Shown: positions 7,667 to 18,204 of the stretch, one piece after another | How the letters are laid out: the number at the start of each line of letters is the position of its first letter | Numbering within the stretch: the first letter of the stretch is position 1 | NCBI RefSeq assembly: GCF_002777425.1 | Contig: NZ_MDVC01000115.1 | Coordinates: 124,001 to 188,000 of the forward strand | DNA: 64,000 bases | DNA from: Snodgrassella alvi | Lineage (GTDB): Bacteria > Pseudomonadota > Gammaproteobacteria > Burkholderiales > Neisseriaceae | Direction: 5' to 3' | Program-made: the position numbers and the translations under genes | The notes under the pieces: generated by a model | Databases searched by the model: none | Told to the model about the DNA's origin: nothing | What the model saw: the letters and a program-made list of their open reading frames with translations, nothing else

Positions 7667-10342
7667 TTAGCGTGTCCAGCTCGGCTCTACATCAGCCTTG
7701 ATACCATATTTATTGATGGCATCCTGTACAACCTGTTTGCTGATCTTACCTTCATCAGCCAGGCCACTCAGGGCAGCCACCGCCACGTGGTAACGGTTGA
7801 CTTCAAAGAACTCACGCAAATTGTCACGAGAATCACTGCGACCAAAGCCATCAGTACCCAGCACAGTAAATATATCCTGTGGTACATAGGCACGGATACG
7901 GTCAGCAAAGTGACGTACATAATCAGTTGAAGCCACAACCGGGCCTTCGTGACCAGACAGCAGTTCAGTCACATAAGACACTTTCTGCGTATCAGTCGGA
8001 TGCAGACGGTTGTAGCGCTCAATATTAATACCATCACGATACAGTTCGTTAAATGAAGTTACACTCCAGATATTCGCATCTACATCAAAATCCTGTTTCA
8101 GCAATTCTGCAGCAGCAATCACTTCCTGCAAAATCACACCACAGCCCATCAACTGTACTTTCAGCTTGCCGCCAGTTCCTTCCTGCAACAGATACATACC
8201 TTTCAGAATCTGCTGCTCGATACCTTCACGCTGTGGCATGGCCGGATGTTTGTAATTCTGGTTCATCAGGGTGATGTAATAGAACACATCCTCACGCTCT
8301 ACATACATACGGTGCATACCGTGCTGAATAATCACAGCCACTTCATAGGAGAAAGACGGGTCATAAGAAATACAGTTTGGAATCAGCTCAGCCTGAATAT
8401 GGCTGTGGCCGTCCTGATGCTGCAAACCTTCACCATTCAGTGTCGTACGGCCAGCGGTGCCGCCCAGCATAAAGCCGCGGGCACGCTGATCACCAGCAGC
8501 CCAAGCCAGATCGCCAATACGCTGGAAACCGAACATTGAATAGTAAATATAGAACGGAATCAGTGGATAATCATTATTGGAATAGCTGGTAGCCGCTGCA
8601 ATCCACGAGCTCATGGCACCCGGTTCATTAATACCTTCCTGGAAAATCTGACCATTTTTTGATTCTTTATAGAACATTAGCTGGTCATGATCCTGAGGCG
8701 TATAAATCTGGCCTTTCGGATTCCAGATACCATACTGGCGGAATAGGCCTTCCATCCCAAAAGTACGGCTTTCATCCGGTACAATCGGCACCACACGTTT
8801 GCCAATATTTTTATCTTTCAGCAACGTACTCAGAATACGTACAAACGCCATTGTGGTAGAGAACTCACGGTCACCACTGTCCTGCAACTGCGGAGCAAAC
8901 TCACTCAGTGCTGGAACTGTCAACTGTTCGGAATCAGGATGACGATATGGCAGGAAGCCACCGAGCTGAGCACGACGCTCTTTCATGTATTTCATTTCTT
9001 CACTGTCTTCAGGCAGACGGAAGAACGGCAGAGTATGTTCCATCTCTTCATCAGTTACCGGAATCTGGAAGCGATCACGGAACTGTTTCAAAGATTTCAT
9101 GTCCATTTTCTTGGCCTGATGGGCAGTATTTTGTGCTTCACCGGAAGCACCCATACCATAGCCTTTAATGGTTTTAGCCAGAATCACTGTCGGACGGCCA
9201 TCCGGATTATTCACTGCTTCGTGGTAAGCCGCATACACCTTGTGCGGATCGTGACCACCACGGTTTAGTGACCAGATTTCATCGTCTGACATATTTGCCA
9301 CCATGGCTTTCAGTTCAGGCGTATTGAAGAAGTGTTCACGCACATAGGCGCCATTTTGTGATTTATACATCTGATAATCGCCATCAACACATTCTTCCAT
9401 GCGTTTTTTCAGCAGATTATCCTTATCCTGTGCCAACAGGGCATCCCATTTGCTGCCCCAGATTACTTTCAATACATTCCAGCCTGCGCCACGGAAATTG
9501 CCTTCCAGTTCCTGAATGATTTTTCCGTTACCACGTACCGGGCCATCCAAACGCTGCAAATTACAGTTCACGACAAAAATCAGGTTGTCCAGACCATCAC
9601 GTGCAGCCAGTGCAATTGCACCCTGACTTTCCGGTTCGTCCATTTCGCCATCACCACAGAATACCCATACCTTACGGCCCTGAGTTTTGGCCAGACCACG
9701 GGATTCCAGATATTTAAGCAAACGTGCCTGATAAATACCCTGTATTGGTCCCAGCCCCATGGATACAGTCGGAAATTGCCAGAAATCAGGCATCAGCCAT
9801 GGATGAGGATAGGAAGACAGACCATTACCATCAACTTCCTGACGGAAATTACGCATCTGTTCTTCAGTCAGGCGGCCTTCAACGAAAGCACGGGCATAGA
9901 AACCAGGTGCACTATGCCCCTGAAAGAATACCAGATCGCCTTCCTGGCTGTCTGTTTTACCATGCCAGAAATGATTAAAACCAACATCGTATAAAGTGGC
10001 GCAAGACTGGAAGCTGGCAATATGACCACCCAGCTCAAGATTCTTCTTGCTTGCATTTAACACCAGTGCTGCTGCATTCCAGCGCACCAATGAACGAATG
10101 CGATGTTCTAATTCATGATTGCCCGGTGATTTTTTTTCTTTACCAACAGGAATAGTATTCAGATAGGCGGTGGTAGCACTGAACGGCATATAAATACCTC
10201 GGCGGCGAATATAGCGCACCAGGTTTTCCATCAAATAATGAGCACGTTCAGGTCCCTCTTCTTTCAGCACCGAACTGAGCGAGTCCAACCATTCCTGGGT
10301 TTCAATCGGATCGATATCTTGATCATGGAAGTCAGCAGACAT
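7667..10342 (-). CDS. aceE: pyruvate dehydrogenase E1 component, homodimeric type
   Basis: Thiamine-diphosphate-dependent E1 that decarboxylates pyruvate and acetylates the lipoyl group of AceF. The 891 residues match the single-chain (alpha2) E1 class of beta- and gammaproteobacteria. The ThDP/Mg2+ motif is clear (FCGDGEMDEPESQGAI, ending with NCN), and HSAPGFYARA and GRTTLNGEGLQHQDGHS are family hallmarks. The ATG at 10342 (MSADFHDQD) sits 6 nt after GAGGAT and is preferred to the longer frame from 10381. First gene of the aceEF-lpdA cluster, with a long AT-rich upstream region. Confidence 0.96.
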   Translation of the reverse strand: MSADFHDQDIDPIETQEWLDSLSSVLKEEGPERAHYLMENLVRYIRRRGIYMPFSATTAYLNTIPVGKEKKSPGNHELEHRIRSLVRWNAAALVLNASKKNLELGGHIASFQSCATLYDVGFNHFWHGKTDSQEGDLVFFQGHSAPGFYARAFVEGRLTEEQMRNFRQEVDGNGLSSYPHPWLMPDFWQFPTVSMGLGPIQGIYQARLLKYLESRGLAKTQGRKVWVFCGDGEMDEPESQGAIALAARDGLDNLIFVVNCNLQRLDGPVRGNGKIIQELEGNFRGAGWNVLKVIWGSKWDALLAQDKDNLLKKRMEECVDGDYQMYKSQNGAYVREHFFNTPELKAMVANMSDDEIWSLNRGGHDPHKVYAAYHEAVNNPDGRPTVILAKTIKGYGMGASGEAQNTAHQAKKMDMKSLKQFRDRFQIPVTDEEMEHTLPFFRLPEDSEEMKYMKERRAQLGGFLPYRHPDSEQLTVPALSEFAPQLQDSGDREFSTTMAFVRILSTLLKDKNIGKRVVPIVPDESRTFGMEGLFRQYGIWNPKGQIYTPQDHDQLMFYKESKNGQIFQEGINEPGAMSSWIAAATSYSNNDYPLIPFYIYYSMFGFQRIGDLAWAAGDQRARGFMLGGTAGRTTLNGEGLQHQDGHSHIQAELIPNCISYDPSFSYEVAVIIQHGMHRMYVEREDVFYYITLMNQNYKHPAMPQREGIEQQILKGMYLLQEGTGGKLKVQLMGCGVILQEVIAAAELLKQDFDVDANIWSVTSFNELYRDGINIERYNRLHPTDTQKVSYVTELLSGHEGPVVASTDYVRHFADRIRAYVPQDIFTVLGTDGFGRSDSRDNLREFFEVNRYHVAVAALSGLADEGKISKQVVQDAINKYGIKADVEPSWTR

Positions 10343-11295
10343 AGCAATATCCTCTTTCATATGGGATTGAGTCATGAACAAAACACTTTATGTTGTTGCT
10401 ATTTCATCTAATATTTTCTTTTTTTAACCAATTGCTTTACCAAATTGATTAGAAAAAATACATATAAATTCAAACAACTTACAATAAATCTGCATAATCT
10501 TAATTCAACAAAAGCATATATTATTGTGATGCAACATACTGTATTTTAGCCTAAATCGTACCAGTGTAATGCGTAAACAGCAATGTCTTTTTACACCAAT
10601 TTTCTGATTTAAAACAAACAAACAAATAATCACAAATTAATATATATCAGCTACTTAACAGCCCTTTTTTATGCCAGAATTCGGTAATCAGATAAAAAAA
10701 AAGTAAATATAAATAGTTAAAATTGTAATAATAAACAATTGTCATTAACATAAACTATTATTCATTGTACTTTTTCAAGAACAAAATCTGTACAGCAATT
10801 CAATACAATGATTCACATGGACTAACTGTAAAAAAACATTCTCCATATAAACATTGTGACTATGGCTAATCAAACTTTCTCACCATATAATCACAAACAG
10901 CATAATCCCAATAAAATAATTTGTATACTTTTAACTATAAAAGCTTAATTTGTAAATTCTTAACCATTAATGCAGTATAATTTTCAAATTATCCTAATTT
11001 ATTTAACCAAAATTTATACATCTGGTTTCGATTAGTCCAATATCGGAAAGTTGTTTTCTGCTGCGCCATAGCTATTTAGCCTGCCACATTGTGCACAGGA
11101 TTGCGAAACAACCGTCGATAATTCTTGGCAAAATAAATTTAGTTATATGCTAACAAAAATTAAAAGATAGCAGCCAAAATCACATAACCCATCCTCTGCT
11201 AGCGCAGCACATCCCTTTAAACTTTAGCTTTATGCCCCCAACTTTAATAGTATAGTAATTTGAAAATCTAAAGAAATTTCCGCAAAGGATAGAAC
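10343..11295. other. long AT-rich non-coding spacer between aceE and cbpA
   Basis: About 950 bp between two divergent genes with no reading frame of coding character. It must hold promoters for both aceE (leftward) and the DnaJ-like gene (rightward). Apart from the weak promoter candidate at 10555-10583 I see no strong hairpin, CIRCE element or repeated motif. Base composition is far more AT-rich than the flanking genes. Confidence 0.6.
10555..10583 (-). promoter_or_regulatory. possible extended -10 promoter for aceE
   Basis: On the minus strand TTGCTG (10583-10578), a 17-nt spacer ending in TGG, then TACGAT (10560-10555). The TG one base before the -10 gives an extended -10 element. The -35 is poor and the start would lie about 200 nt before aceE, so this is tentative. 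Confidence 0.3.
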
Positions 11296-12264
11296 ATGGC
11301 TGAACGCAACTATTATGAAATTCTGGGTGTAGACCGCAAAGCCAGTGATGACGATATAAAAAAAGCCTATCGCAAACTGGTACGTAAATATCATCCCGAT
11401 GTCAGCAAAGAACCCGATGCCGTCGCCAAAACCAGCGAAATCAACATCGCCTATGAAACCCTGCACAATAAGGAAAAACGCGCAGAGTACGATGATATGC
11501 TGGCTAACCCTTTCCGGCATGGCAACCAGCAAAATAGTGGCGACCGTGGTGGCTATGACTACCAGCAATACGACTTTGATCCAAGCCATTTTGGTCAGAA
11601 CGGAGCTTTTGGTAGCGGAGATTTTCGCTTTGATGACCTGTTTTCTGCTTTTGGCAGCAGTGGCCGGCATGGCTTTCAGCAGAATCGTACCGACCCGATG
11701 CGCGGTGAAGACCAGCATGCCGAGCTGGTGATTGATATTGCTGCGGCCTATCAGGGTGCTCAGCGCAATCTGTCACTGGATATGCCCACATTGAATGCTC
11801 ATGGACAAATGACATACGAGCGCAAAACCCTGAATGTAAAAATTCCGGCAGGCATCACTGAAGGGCAGCAGATTCGGCTTGGTGGTCAGGGACTACCGGG
11901 CTTTAACGGCGGTGTCCCCGGGGACTTATACCTGAAAATCAGCTTCCGTAATGAAGAAAATCTGTATGTCCAAAATCGCAAAGATGTTTACCAGCGCATC
12001 AATGTTGCACCATGGACAGCAGCTCTGGGCGGCAAAACCGATATCACCACCCCAGCCGGAGCGTTAAGCGTGAATATTCCAGCCAATAGTCATAACGGTC
12101 AGAAAATGCGCCTGAAAGGTAAAGGGATACCAGCAAAAGAAGCCGGCGACTTATATCTGCTGATTAATATTGTGCTGCCACAAACCAGTACCGAAGCCGA
12201 CCGTGCCGCATGGCAGGCACTAGCCTCACATTATGCTGCTTTTCAGCCCCAGAACCACGTTTGA
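11296..12264 (+). CDS. cbpA: CbpA-type DnaJ co-chaperone (curved DNA-binding protein family)
   Basis: Class II J-protein that stimulates the ATPase of DnaK. The N-terminal J domain (about 1-70) carries the essential HPD at residues 33-35 (KYHPDV). It is followed by a Gly/Phe-rich linker (about 75-130) and the two C-terminal beta-sandwich domains (IPAGITEGQQIRLGGQGLPG and GKGIPA). There is no CXXCXGXG zinc-finger region, which separates CbpA from DnaJ. Start ATG follows AAAGGATAG. The next gene, 15 nt downstream, is a CbpM-like modulator, the usual partner of CbpA, which supports the call. Confidence 0.9.
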   Translation: MAERNYYEILGVDRKASDDDIKKAYRKLVRKYHPDVSKEPDAVAKTSEINIAYETLHNKEKRAEYDDMLANPFRHGNQQNSGDRGGYDYQQYDFDPSHFGQNGAFGSGDFRFDDLFSAFGSSGRHGFQQNRTDPMRGEDQHAELVIDIAAAYQGAQRNLSLDMPTLNAHGQMTYERKTLNVKIPAGITEGQQIRLGGQGLPGFNGGVPGDLYLKISFRNEENLYVQNRKDVYQRINVAPWTAALGGKTDITTPAGALSVNIPANSHNGQKMRLKGKGIPAKEAGDLYLLINIVLPQTSTEADRAAWQALASHYAAFQPQNHV

Positions 12265-12279
12265 TAGCAGGAGCGCAAA

Positions 12280-12546
12280 ATGAATAACAACCAACAAGAT
12301 GTAGAATTAAGCTTTGATGATCTGGTTCGCGCCTGCGACAATCAAAGTAACTGGATATTAAGTTTGATTGCCGAAAGTGTTATCCCCGTTGAACAGGAAC
12401 CACAATTGGCGCGTTATACCGGCTATCACATGGCTATAGCCCGCCGTGCATGGCGCATCCATCGTGATTTCGATGCCAGTGCCAGCGCAACAGCCCTCAT
12501 TTTGCAACTACTCGATGAAGTGGAAGACCTGCGCCGGCGCAGCTAG
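12280..12546 (+). CDS. cbpM: chaperone modulator CbpM
   Basis: An 88-residue MerR-HTH-like small protein of the CbpM family, which binds the J domain of CbpA and inhibits its co-chaperone activity. Visible features are an N-terminal segment LSFDDLVRACDNQSNWILSL, a middle YTGYHMAIARRAWRIHRDFD, and a C-terminal helix LILQLLDEVEDLRRR, which is the usual pattern. It is preceded by an AGGAG site and follows cbpA by 15 nt, so the pair is very likely one operon. Confidence 0.85.
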   Translation: MNNNQQDVELSFDDLVRACDNQSNWILSLIAESVIPVEQEPQLARYTGYHMAIARRAWRIHRDFDASASATALILQLLDEVEDLRRRS

Positions 12547-12580
12547 TCTAGCTTAAATTATTATCAGATATGCTGCGCCA

Positions 12581-13276
12581 TTACCGGTCATTATCCGGCA
12601 ATTGCGCTGAACCCATCCGCCGTAAGATCACATTGGCTTTACGGTGGATTTCCTGATCATGCGGATGGTCGATATAATAAAGCGGTCTGGGCACACGAAC
12701 AGCCAGTTTCGCCGCCTGTTGCGCAGACAGTTGCATCGCGGTACGCCCATATATCGTTTCACTTGCAGCTTCTGCTCCGAATACCCCATAGCCCCATTCA
12801 ATCACATTCAGATATAAAGCAAAAATTCGGTCTTTATTGGTCGTAGCCTCAAGCAAAGAAGTAATCACCGCCTCTTCAGCCTTGCGCCAATAATGGCGGC
12901 TTTCAGATAAGAACAGATTTTTAGCCAATTGCTGGCTAATAGTTGAACCACCTGCCTTAATCCTGCCCTGATGTTGATTTTTTTTAATTGCCGTGCGAAT
13001 ACCATTCCAGTCGAAGCCGTCATGCTCGGCAAAGCGGGCATCTTCCGAAGCAATCAGGGCTTTTTTCAGATTGGGCGAAATCCGGTTATAAGGTACCCAC
13101 TGATAATTTAATTGGGTATCTGGATGGGTTGTGGCCAATTGTTGCATACGCAATAGCATAAACATAGTGCGGTGTGGCGCTACAGCACGATAAGTTAACA
13201 GACTGCCATACACATAGGTATTAAACAGCAAAAATATCGTCACCAGCATAATTAACAAATTGCGCACTAGGCTCAT
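12581..13276 (-). CDS. mtgA: monofunctional peptidoglycan glycosyltransferase
   Basis: Family GT51 enzyme that polymerises lipid II into glycan strands. One N-terminal membrane anchor ([18 protein letters not shown]) is followed by the transglycosylase domain with the catalytic Glu in [14 protein letters not shown] and the conserved [16 protein letters not shown]. There is no transpeptidase domain, and the 231-residue length fits MtgA. Its ATG overlaps the aroE stop (ATGA) and uses the GGAG inside the aroE end as ribosome binding site, so translation is coupled. Confidence 0.94.
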   Translation of the reverse strand: MSLVRNLLIMLVTIFLLFNTYVYGSLLTYRAVAPHRTMFMLLRMQQLATTHPDTQLNYQWVPYNRISPNLKKALIASEDARFAEHDGFDWNGIRTAIKKNQHQGRIKAGGSTISQQLAKNLFLSESRHYWRKAEEAVITSLLEATTNKDRIFALYLNVIEWGYGVFGAEAASETIYGRTAMQLSAQQAAKLAVRVPRPLYYIDHPHDQEIHRKANVILRRMGSAQLPDNDR

Positions 13277-14076
13277 GACTGCTCCATTTCCTCGCGCATC
13301 TGTCTACTTACCGGCCGAATATCCGGCCTGAACCCATGCCATAACTCATACGAAGCTGCCGCCTGAGCGACCAGCATACCGAGACCATCTGCCAGCTTTG
13401 TGCATCCGGCCGCCTGTGCCTGGAGCAAAAAAGGAGTCAGCTTTTGCGCATACATCATATCGTATACCAGTTGCGCCCGTGCCAGTACAGCTGGTGGCAC
13501 AGGTAATTCCTGCCCATGTAAACTGCCAGAGGTAGCATTGATTATTACATCATAATGCGGCTCAATCTGAGTTAACTCACACCAGTTCACCGCATGCTCC
13601 TGCGCCAATATCTGTGCTTTTTCTACAGAGCGGTTGGCAATCATCAATGACGCTGGCTGTTGCTGCAAAAGCGGCAGAATCACGCCACGGGCTGCTCCAC
13701 CCGCACCCAACAATAATATATGCTTGTTATGCAATGAAAAAGACAGTAACTCTTCAATTGCCCGCACCAGCCCGATACCGTCAGTATTGTCCCCCAGCAA
13801 ATGCCCATCGCGCCAGAACAGCGTATTGACCGCTTTTGCAGCCTCTGCCCGTGCAGTTAACACATCAGCCAGCCTGAAAGCCTCGTGTTTGAAAGGCACA
13901 GTCACATTGGCTCCCATCCCGCCTGTAGCAAAAAACTCGCGCGCAGTTTTTGCAAAATCATCAAGTGGAACCAGACGCCGTTCGTAGATTAATTTACGTC
14001 CTTCCTGAGCTGCAAAAGCCTGATGTATTTGTGGAGAACGGCTGTGCGCTATCGGATTCCCAAATACTGCAAACAT
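13273..14076 (-). CDS. aroE: shikimate dehydrogenase
   Basis: NADPH-dependent reduction of 3-dehydroshikimate to shikimate in aromatic amino acid synthesis. The N-terminal shikimate-binding motif ([16 protein letters not shown]), the catalytic Lys in [10 protein letters not shown], the Asp in NTDGIGLV and the NADP-binding GAGGAARGV are all present. The frame is open 56 codons further upstream, but the ATG at 14076 follows GGAGGAAAAGGGT and gives the normal 267-residue protein. Overlaps mtgA by 4 nt. Confidence 0.95.
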   Translation of the reverse strand: MFAVFGNPIAHSRSPQIHQAFAAQEGRKLIYERRLVPLDDFAKTAREFFATGGMGANVTVPFKHEAFRLADVLTARAEAAKAVNTLFWRDGHLLGDNTDGIGLVRAIEELLSFSLHNKHILLLGAGGAARGVILPLLQQQPASLMIANRSVEKAQILAQEHAVNWCELTQIEPHYDVIINATSGSLHGQELPVPPAVLARAQLVYDMMYAQKLTPFLLQAQAAGCTKLADGLGMLVAQAAASYELWHGFRPDIRPVSRQMREEMEQS

Positions 14077-14606
14077 ACCCTTTTCCTCCCCTACTGCGTA
14101 AATAATTATTACTATTATCCAGACTACGCGCACGAATAGCAAAATAGCAACCAGATTCAGAAAGCAATTTATTGCCTCCCCTTCAGCATATAAAAACCGG
14201 CACCGCCACAAAATATCAATTATTTTGATATATCGATTAAGCACAAACTAGCGTATCGACCATAGTTTTATCCTTTATCTAACAGTACCCTGCAAGACAT
14301 ATCTGCTGATATTTATCCCGTAAAGTAGCCAATTTTGCAACAATTAAAAAATTTCTTTATATTTAACCTAAATTTGCTATATTATCTATAAATTACCAAC
14401 TATTTTACATTTTTATTATCCTTCAACTCTAATATAGCCTGATTACATCCAGGTAAACACATAACTACTTATCAATTCGCTGGCTTTAATTAACCTGCTA
14501 GTTCAAAAAATAACCTGATAACTGGCCAACACCTAAACCCTCAATTTATTGGTTTTGCGCCTGCATAGTGCAAAGCAATTGATACAGTATTTATCCGGGA
14601 TGAATC
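14077..14606. other. AT-rich intergenic region between aroE and the GPH symporter
   Basis: About 530 bp between divergent genes, presumably holding promoters in both directions. I find no convincing -35/-10 pair, no stable hairpin and no coding frame; the frame open behind aroE lacks coding character. A short palindromic patch, ATCAATTATTTTGAT, lies at about 14216-14230. Confidence 0.5.
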
Positions 14607-16079
14607 ATGCATACTCGCCAGATTGCCGTTCTTCAAGCATCAAATAAATTACCAGTCCACGTTAAACTGGGCTACGCCATCGGGCAGATGGCAGACTCAC
14701 TGGCCTATAATCTCTTTTATGTTTTTTATCTGTTTTTCCTGACTAATGTTGCCAACATCCCCGCCGGGCAGGCTGGCACAATTGTCCTGATTGCCGTTAT
14801 CTGGGATGCAGTTGCAGACCCGCTGGTGGGTCAGTTTTCAGATACCCTCAGCTCGCACTGGGGACGACGCAGACCATTAATGCTGGCTGCTATCCTGCCA
14901 TACACCCTGTTAATGCTCCTTTTATATACAGATATCTCAATCTTCAGTGTGAATCAAAAAACAGTATATTTCACTGTAATCGCCATTCTGTTCTGGTCTG
15001 CTTACAAAATCTACGTGATTCCTTTCTACACCCTCGGTGCGGAAATGACCAACGACTTTGATGAGCGTACTTCTCTGCGGGTATGGGCTAGCTATGCCCT
15101 TAATCTGGCGGTACTTGTTTCATCTTCCGCACCACCACTAATTGTCAAAGGGATTGTTGGTGCAGGTTGTAGCGTGAGCACTAGCTGGTTTGGAGTCAGC
15201 CTGATATTTGCCATCCTAACCCTGATTAGCGGCCTTACCTGCTGGTATCTTACCCGAGGTTATGAACTGCCTGCCCGGAAGAGACAATCTGAAACAGATA
15301 GCCAATACCGTCCTTTGGCCTTTATCGGTGAAGTTTTTAACAATATGTTTGAAATTGGCCGCCTTTCATCCAGCCAGTTTCTTGGTGCTTCGGTTTTTTT
15401 CTGGTCGGCGGCCTATGCACTCAGTACCGGCGCACTTTATTATTTATTCCTAAACAATATGGCTTACAGTGAACAGGATGCAGCAATCAGTTTTCTGATT
15501 TTTAGCCTGCTGGCTCTGGCTTGGCTGCCAATAGTGAATTACACCGCCCAAAAATTTGATAAGAAAAATGTCTATTATTTGTCCATGCTTATCAGCTCCA
15601 TAGGCACAGGGCTATTCTATTTTTGTGGTTTTCCCAGCAGAACCATGCTGCTTATCTATTTAATCTTACTACAGCTTGGCAACAGCTATTTCTGGACGGT
15701 TTATTATTCAATGATGTACGACATATGTGAACTGGATGATTTTATCAATAACAAGCGGCGGGAAGGTGCCATTACTGCCTTAATGTCGTTTCTACAAAAA
15801 TTCGGTAGCGCACTATCTATCTGGTTTATCGGTTTTTATATAGACAAACATGGCTATATTTCTTCCAGCGGGCAACAAACCATTACTCAGCCACCACAAG
15901 CTTTGCACGCTATTTTGGAGTTGAATACCTGGATTCATGCACTAGCAGGATTGCTGGCCGCACTTTTTGCCATTGCCTATCCCCTGACCCGCAGCCGTTA
16001 TCAGGCATTACTCACAGCCCTACAGGCCAAAAAAGAGCAACAACCCTACACCACCAGCGATTTCAAACAATTGTTATAA
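14607..16079 (+). CDS. MFS transporter, glycoside-pentoside-hexuronide (GPH) cation symporter family
   Basis: Twelve-segment major facilitator of 490 residues. The N-terminal half carries the GPH hallmarks: GYAIGQMADSLAYNLFYVF, WDAVADPLVGQFSDTL, GRRRPLMLA, and PFYTLGAEMTNDFDERTSLR. MelB-type relatives co-transport sugars or sugar acids with Na+ or H+; others move lipids. The substrate is not evident and no sugar-catabolic genes adjoin. It stands alone between non-coding stretches. A GGGATGAATC sequence precedes the start. Confidence 0.85.
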   Translation: MHTRQIAVLQASNKLPVHVKLGYAIGQMADSLAYNLFYVFYLFFLTNVANIPAGQAGTIVLIAVIWDAVADPLVGQFSDTLSSHWGRRRPLMLAAILPYTLLMLLLYTDISIFSVNQKTVYFTVIAILFWSAYKIYVIPFYTLGAEMTNDFDERTSLRVWASYALNLAVLVSSSAPPLIVKGIVGAGCSVSTSWFGVSLIFAILTLISGLTCWYLTRGYELPARKRQSETDSQYRPLAFIGEVFNNMFEIGRLSSSQFLGASVFFWSAAYALSTGALYYLFLNNMAYSEQDAAISFLIFSLLALAWLPIVNYTAQKFDKKNVYYLSMLISSIGTGLFYFCGFPSRTMLLIYLILLQLGNSYFWTVYYSMMYDICELDDFINNKRREGAITALMSFLQKFGSALSIWFIGFYIDKHGYISSSGQQTITQPPQALHAILELNTWIHALAGLLAALFAIAYPLTRSRYQALLTALQAKKEQQPYTTSDFKQLL

Positions 16080-16395
16080 GCATCATCATAAAATTGCCAT
16101 ACAACCAAACAATCAACAAATTATGAAATACAACTATGCCTACTGTTTTCCGTATCTGCTTGAAACCGGATAGATAACCACACCACCCTAATAACATCAG
16201 TTAATAGTTCACAAAATCTGATATAAACTGGAATAAATATCCACAACAACATGTTTTTAAATAAATTAATTTAAAAGACATCCCAAAGCCGGCCTTTTTT
16301 TACATCAGTGCGTTTTTTTTGCAAAGCGATTGTGGCAGAATCAAGCTAACTTAAAGAGAGTACACTACTCTCCAGACCTTAATGGGAGTCCTGAA
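16080..16395. other. AT-rich upstream region of glnA
   Basis: A 316-bp non-coding stretch. Nitrogen-regulated glnA genes often have a sigma54 promoter (TGGCAC-N5-TTGCA); the closest match here (TGGCAGAATCAAGC, near 16332) lacks the TTGCA part, so I do not call one. A GGAG ribosome binding site lies directly before the glnA ATG. Confidence 0.5.
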
Positions 16396-17814
16396 ATGTC
16401 AGTAAAAGATGTAGTAAGCCTGATTGAAGAAAACGAAGCCAAATTCATAGATTTGCGTTTTACCGATACAAAAGGCAAACAGCAGCATGTATCCGTACCA
16501 GCCCGAATTGTGCTGGAAGACCCTGAAGAATGGTTTGAAAATGGACAGGCTTTTGATGGTTCATCCATCGGTGGCTGGAAAGGGATTCAGGCATCTGATA
16601 TGACCCTGAAACCAGATGCGTCTACAGCATTTATTGACCCTTTTTACGATGACACTACCGTGGTTTTAACCTGTGATGTCATCGACCCAGCCAATGGACA
16701 GGGTTACGATCGCGATCCTCGCTCCATCGCCAAGCGTGCCGAAGCTTATCTGAAATCCACCGGCATCGGTGACACCGCCTTCTTTGGTCCAGAACCAGAA
16801 TTTTTCGTGTTTGACGGCGTAGAATGGCAAACCGACATGAGCGGCACCCGCTACAAAATTCATTCTGAAGAAGCAGCATGGTCTAGTGGCGAATCTTATG
16901 ATGGCCAGAATACCGGCCATCGCCCGGGCGTTAAAGGCGGCTACTTCCCAGTTGCACCAGTTGATTCCGGTCAGGATTTACGTTCAGCCTGCACCCAGAC
17001 TCTGGAAGCCATTGGTATCCCGGTTGAAGTACATCATCATGAAGTGGCTACTGCCGGCCAGATGGAAATCGGCACCCGCTTCAACACACTGGTTCGCCGC
17101 GCAGACTGGACACAGGACATGAAATACGTGATTCAGAATGTAGCGCACAACTTTGGCAAAACCGCTACCTTTATGCCGAAACCCATTCTTGGAGACAATG
17201 GTTCCGGTATGCACGTGCATCAGTCTATCTGGAAAGACGGCCAAAACCTGTTTTCCGGCGATGGCTATGCTGGTCTGTCTGACTTAGCACTGTATTACAT
17301 CGGCGGCATCATCAAACATGCCAAAGCACTGAATGCATTAACCAATCCGTCAACCAACTCCTACAAACGTCTGGTACCGCATTTTGAAGCACCAACCAAA
17401 CTGGCCTACTCTGCCAAAAACCGTTCAGCTTCAATTCGCATTCCGTATGTAGCCAGCGCCAAAGCACGCCGCATCGAAGCACGCTTCCCAGATCCTACCG
17501 CCAACCCTTATCTGGCTTTCGCCGCATTGTTAATGGCCGGTCTGGATGGTATCCAGAACAAAATTCATCCGGGCGACCCATCCGATAAAAACCTGTACGA
17601 CCTGCCACCAGAAGAAGATGCATTAGTACCAACCGTATGCGCATCTCTGGAGGAAGCACTAGAAGCCCTAAAAGCTGACCACGAATTCCTTACCCGCGGT
17701 GGTGTATTCAGCCAAGACTGGATTGACAGCTACATCGAATTCAAGAGCGAAGATGTAAAATGCATCCGCATGGCGCCACATCCGCTTGAATTTGAAATGT
17801 ATTACAGCCTGTAA
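16396..17814 (+). CDS. glnA: glutamine synthetase type I
   Basis: Makes glutamine from glutamate, ammonia and ATP; the main entry of ammonia into metabolism. The 472 residues match the dodecameric type I-beta enzyme. The beta-grasp domain contains [14 protein letters not shown], the catalytic domain [12 protein letters not shown] and [15 protein letters not shown], and the adenylylation site is present as [10 protein letters not shown]. Activity is therefore probably controlled by covalent adenylylation (GlnE). The ATG at 16396 follows GGGAGTCCTGAA; the frame is open upstream but the extension does not look like glutamine synthetase. Confidence 0.97.
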   Translation: MSVKDVVSLIEENEAKFIDLRFTDTKGKQQHVSVPARIVLEDPEEWFENGQAFDGSSIGGWKGIQASDMTLKPDASTAFIDPFYDDTTVVLTCDVIDPANGQGYDRDPRSIAKRAEAYLKSTGIGDTAFFGPEPEFFVFDGVEWQTDMSGTRYKIHSEEAAWSSGESYDGQNTGHRPGVKGGYFPVAPVDSGQDLRSACTQTLEAIGIPVEVHHHEVATAGQMEIGTRFNTLVRRADWTQDMKYVIQNVAHNFGKTATFMPKPILGDNGSGMHVHQSIWKDGQNLFSGDGYAGLSDLALYYIGGIIKHAKALNALTNPSTNSYKRLVPHFEAPTKLAYSAKNRSASIRIPYVASAKARRIEARFPDPTANPYLAFAALLMAGLDGIQNKIHPGDPSDKNLYDLPPEEDALVPTVCASLEEALEALKADHEFLTRGGVFSQDWIDSYIEFKSEDVKCIRMAPHPLEFEMYYSL

Positions 17815-18204
17815 TCAGACATATTAGCATCAAGCTAACTCATCAGACCGTTCACTTCAGGATACAAGCCTAACCGGCACATTCATCCTGCCAGTGCAAC
17901 GGTCTTATTCATATCTGCTTATCGGCCTACCAATAAAATAAGCCTGTAGCAACTTATCTCCTGCTAGAATCTTTCAGCACAGGTATACAGAAAAAGCATA
18001 TTCTTCCCAGTTCTGACACTTTCTGTACAACTCAACATAAATTTTCCTAACACAACAATAACCCACATCATAGTAAAAATAGTAAAAACAGGCGGTTACT
18101 TGTGTATCATTCTCGCTATTAACCTATCACATCACAGCCATTCATAGCAGTGATGCTAGCTATACGGTAACATTATACCTATCTGAAGCCGAAACAATTT
18201 CATT
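17815..18204. other. intergenic region between glnA and ppx with weak hairpins
   Basis: A 390-bp non-coding stretch. A nested imperfect structure follows glnA: outer arms AGACCGTT (17845-17852) and AACGGTCT (17898-17905), inner arms CAGGAT (17858-17863) and ATCCTG (17885-17890), with no U-tract. Near ppx there is ATCACAGC (18131-18138) with GCAGTGAT (18147-18154), one mismatch, which could be an operator or nothing. Confidence 0.4.

Noticed and set aside
11200-11295. CIRCE or sigma32 heat-shock promoter ahead of cbpA
   Set aside because: No TTAGCACTC-type repeat and no CTTGAAA/CCCCAT pair at proper spacing.
16320-16345. Sigma54 promoter for glnA (TGGCAGAATCAAGC)
   Set aside because: Matches the -24 half but not the -12 half; spacing and TTGCA are missing.
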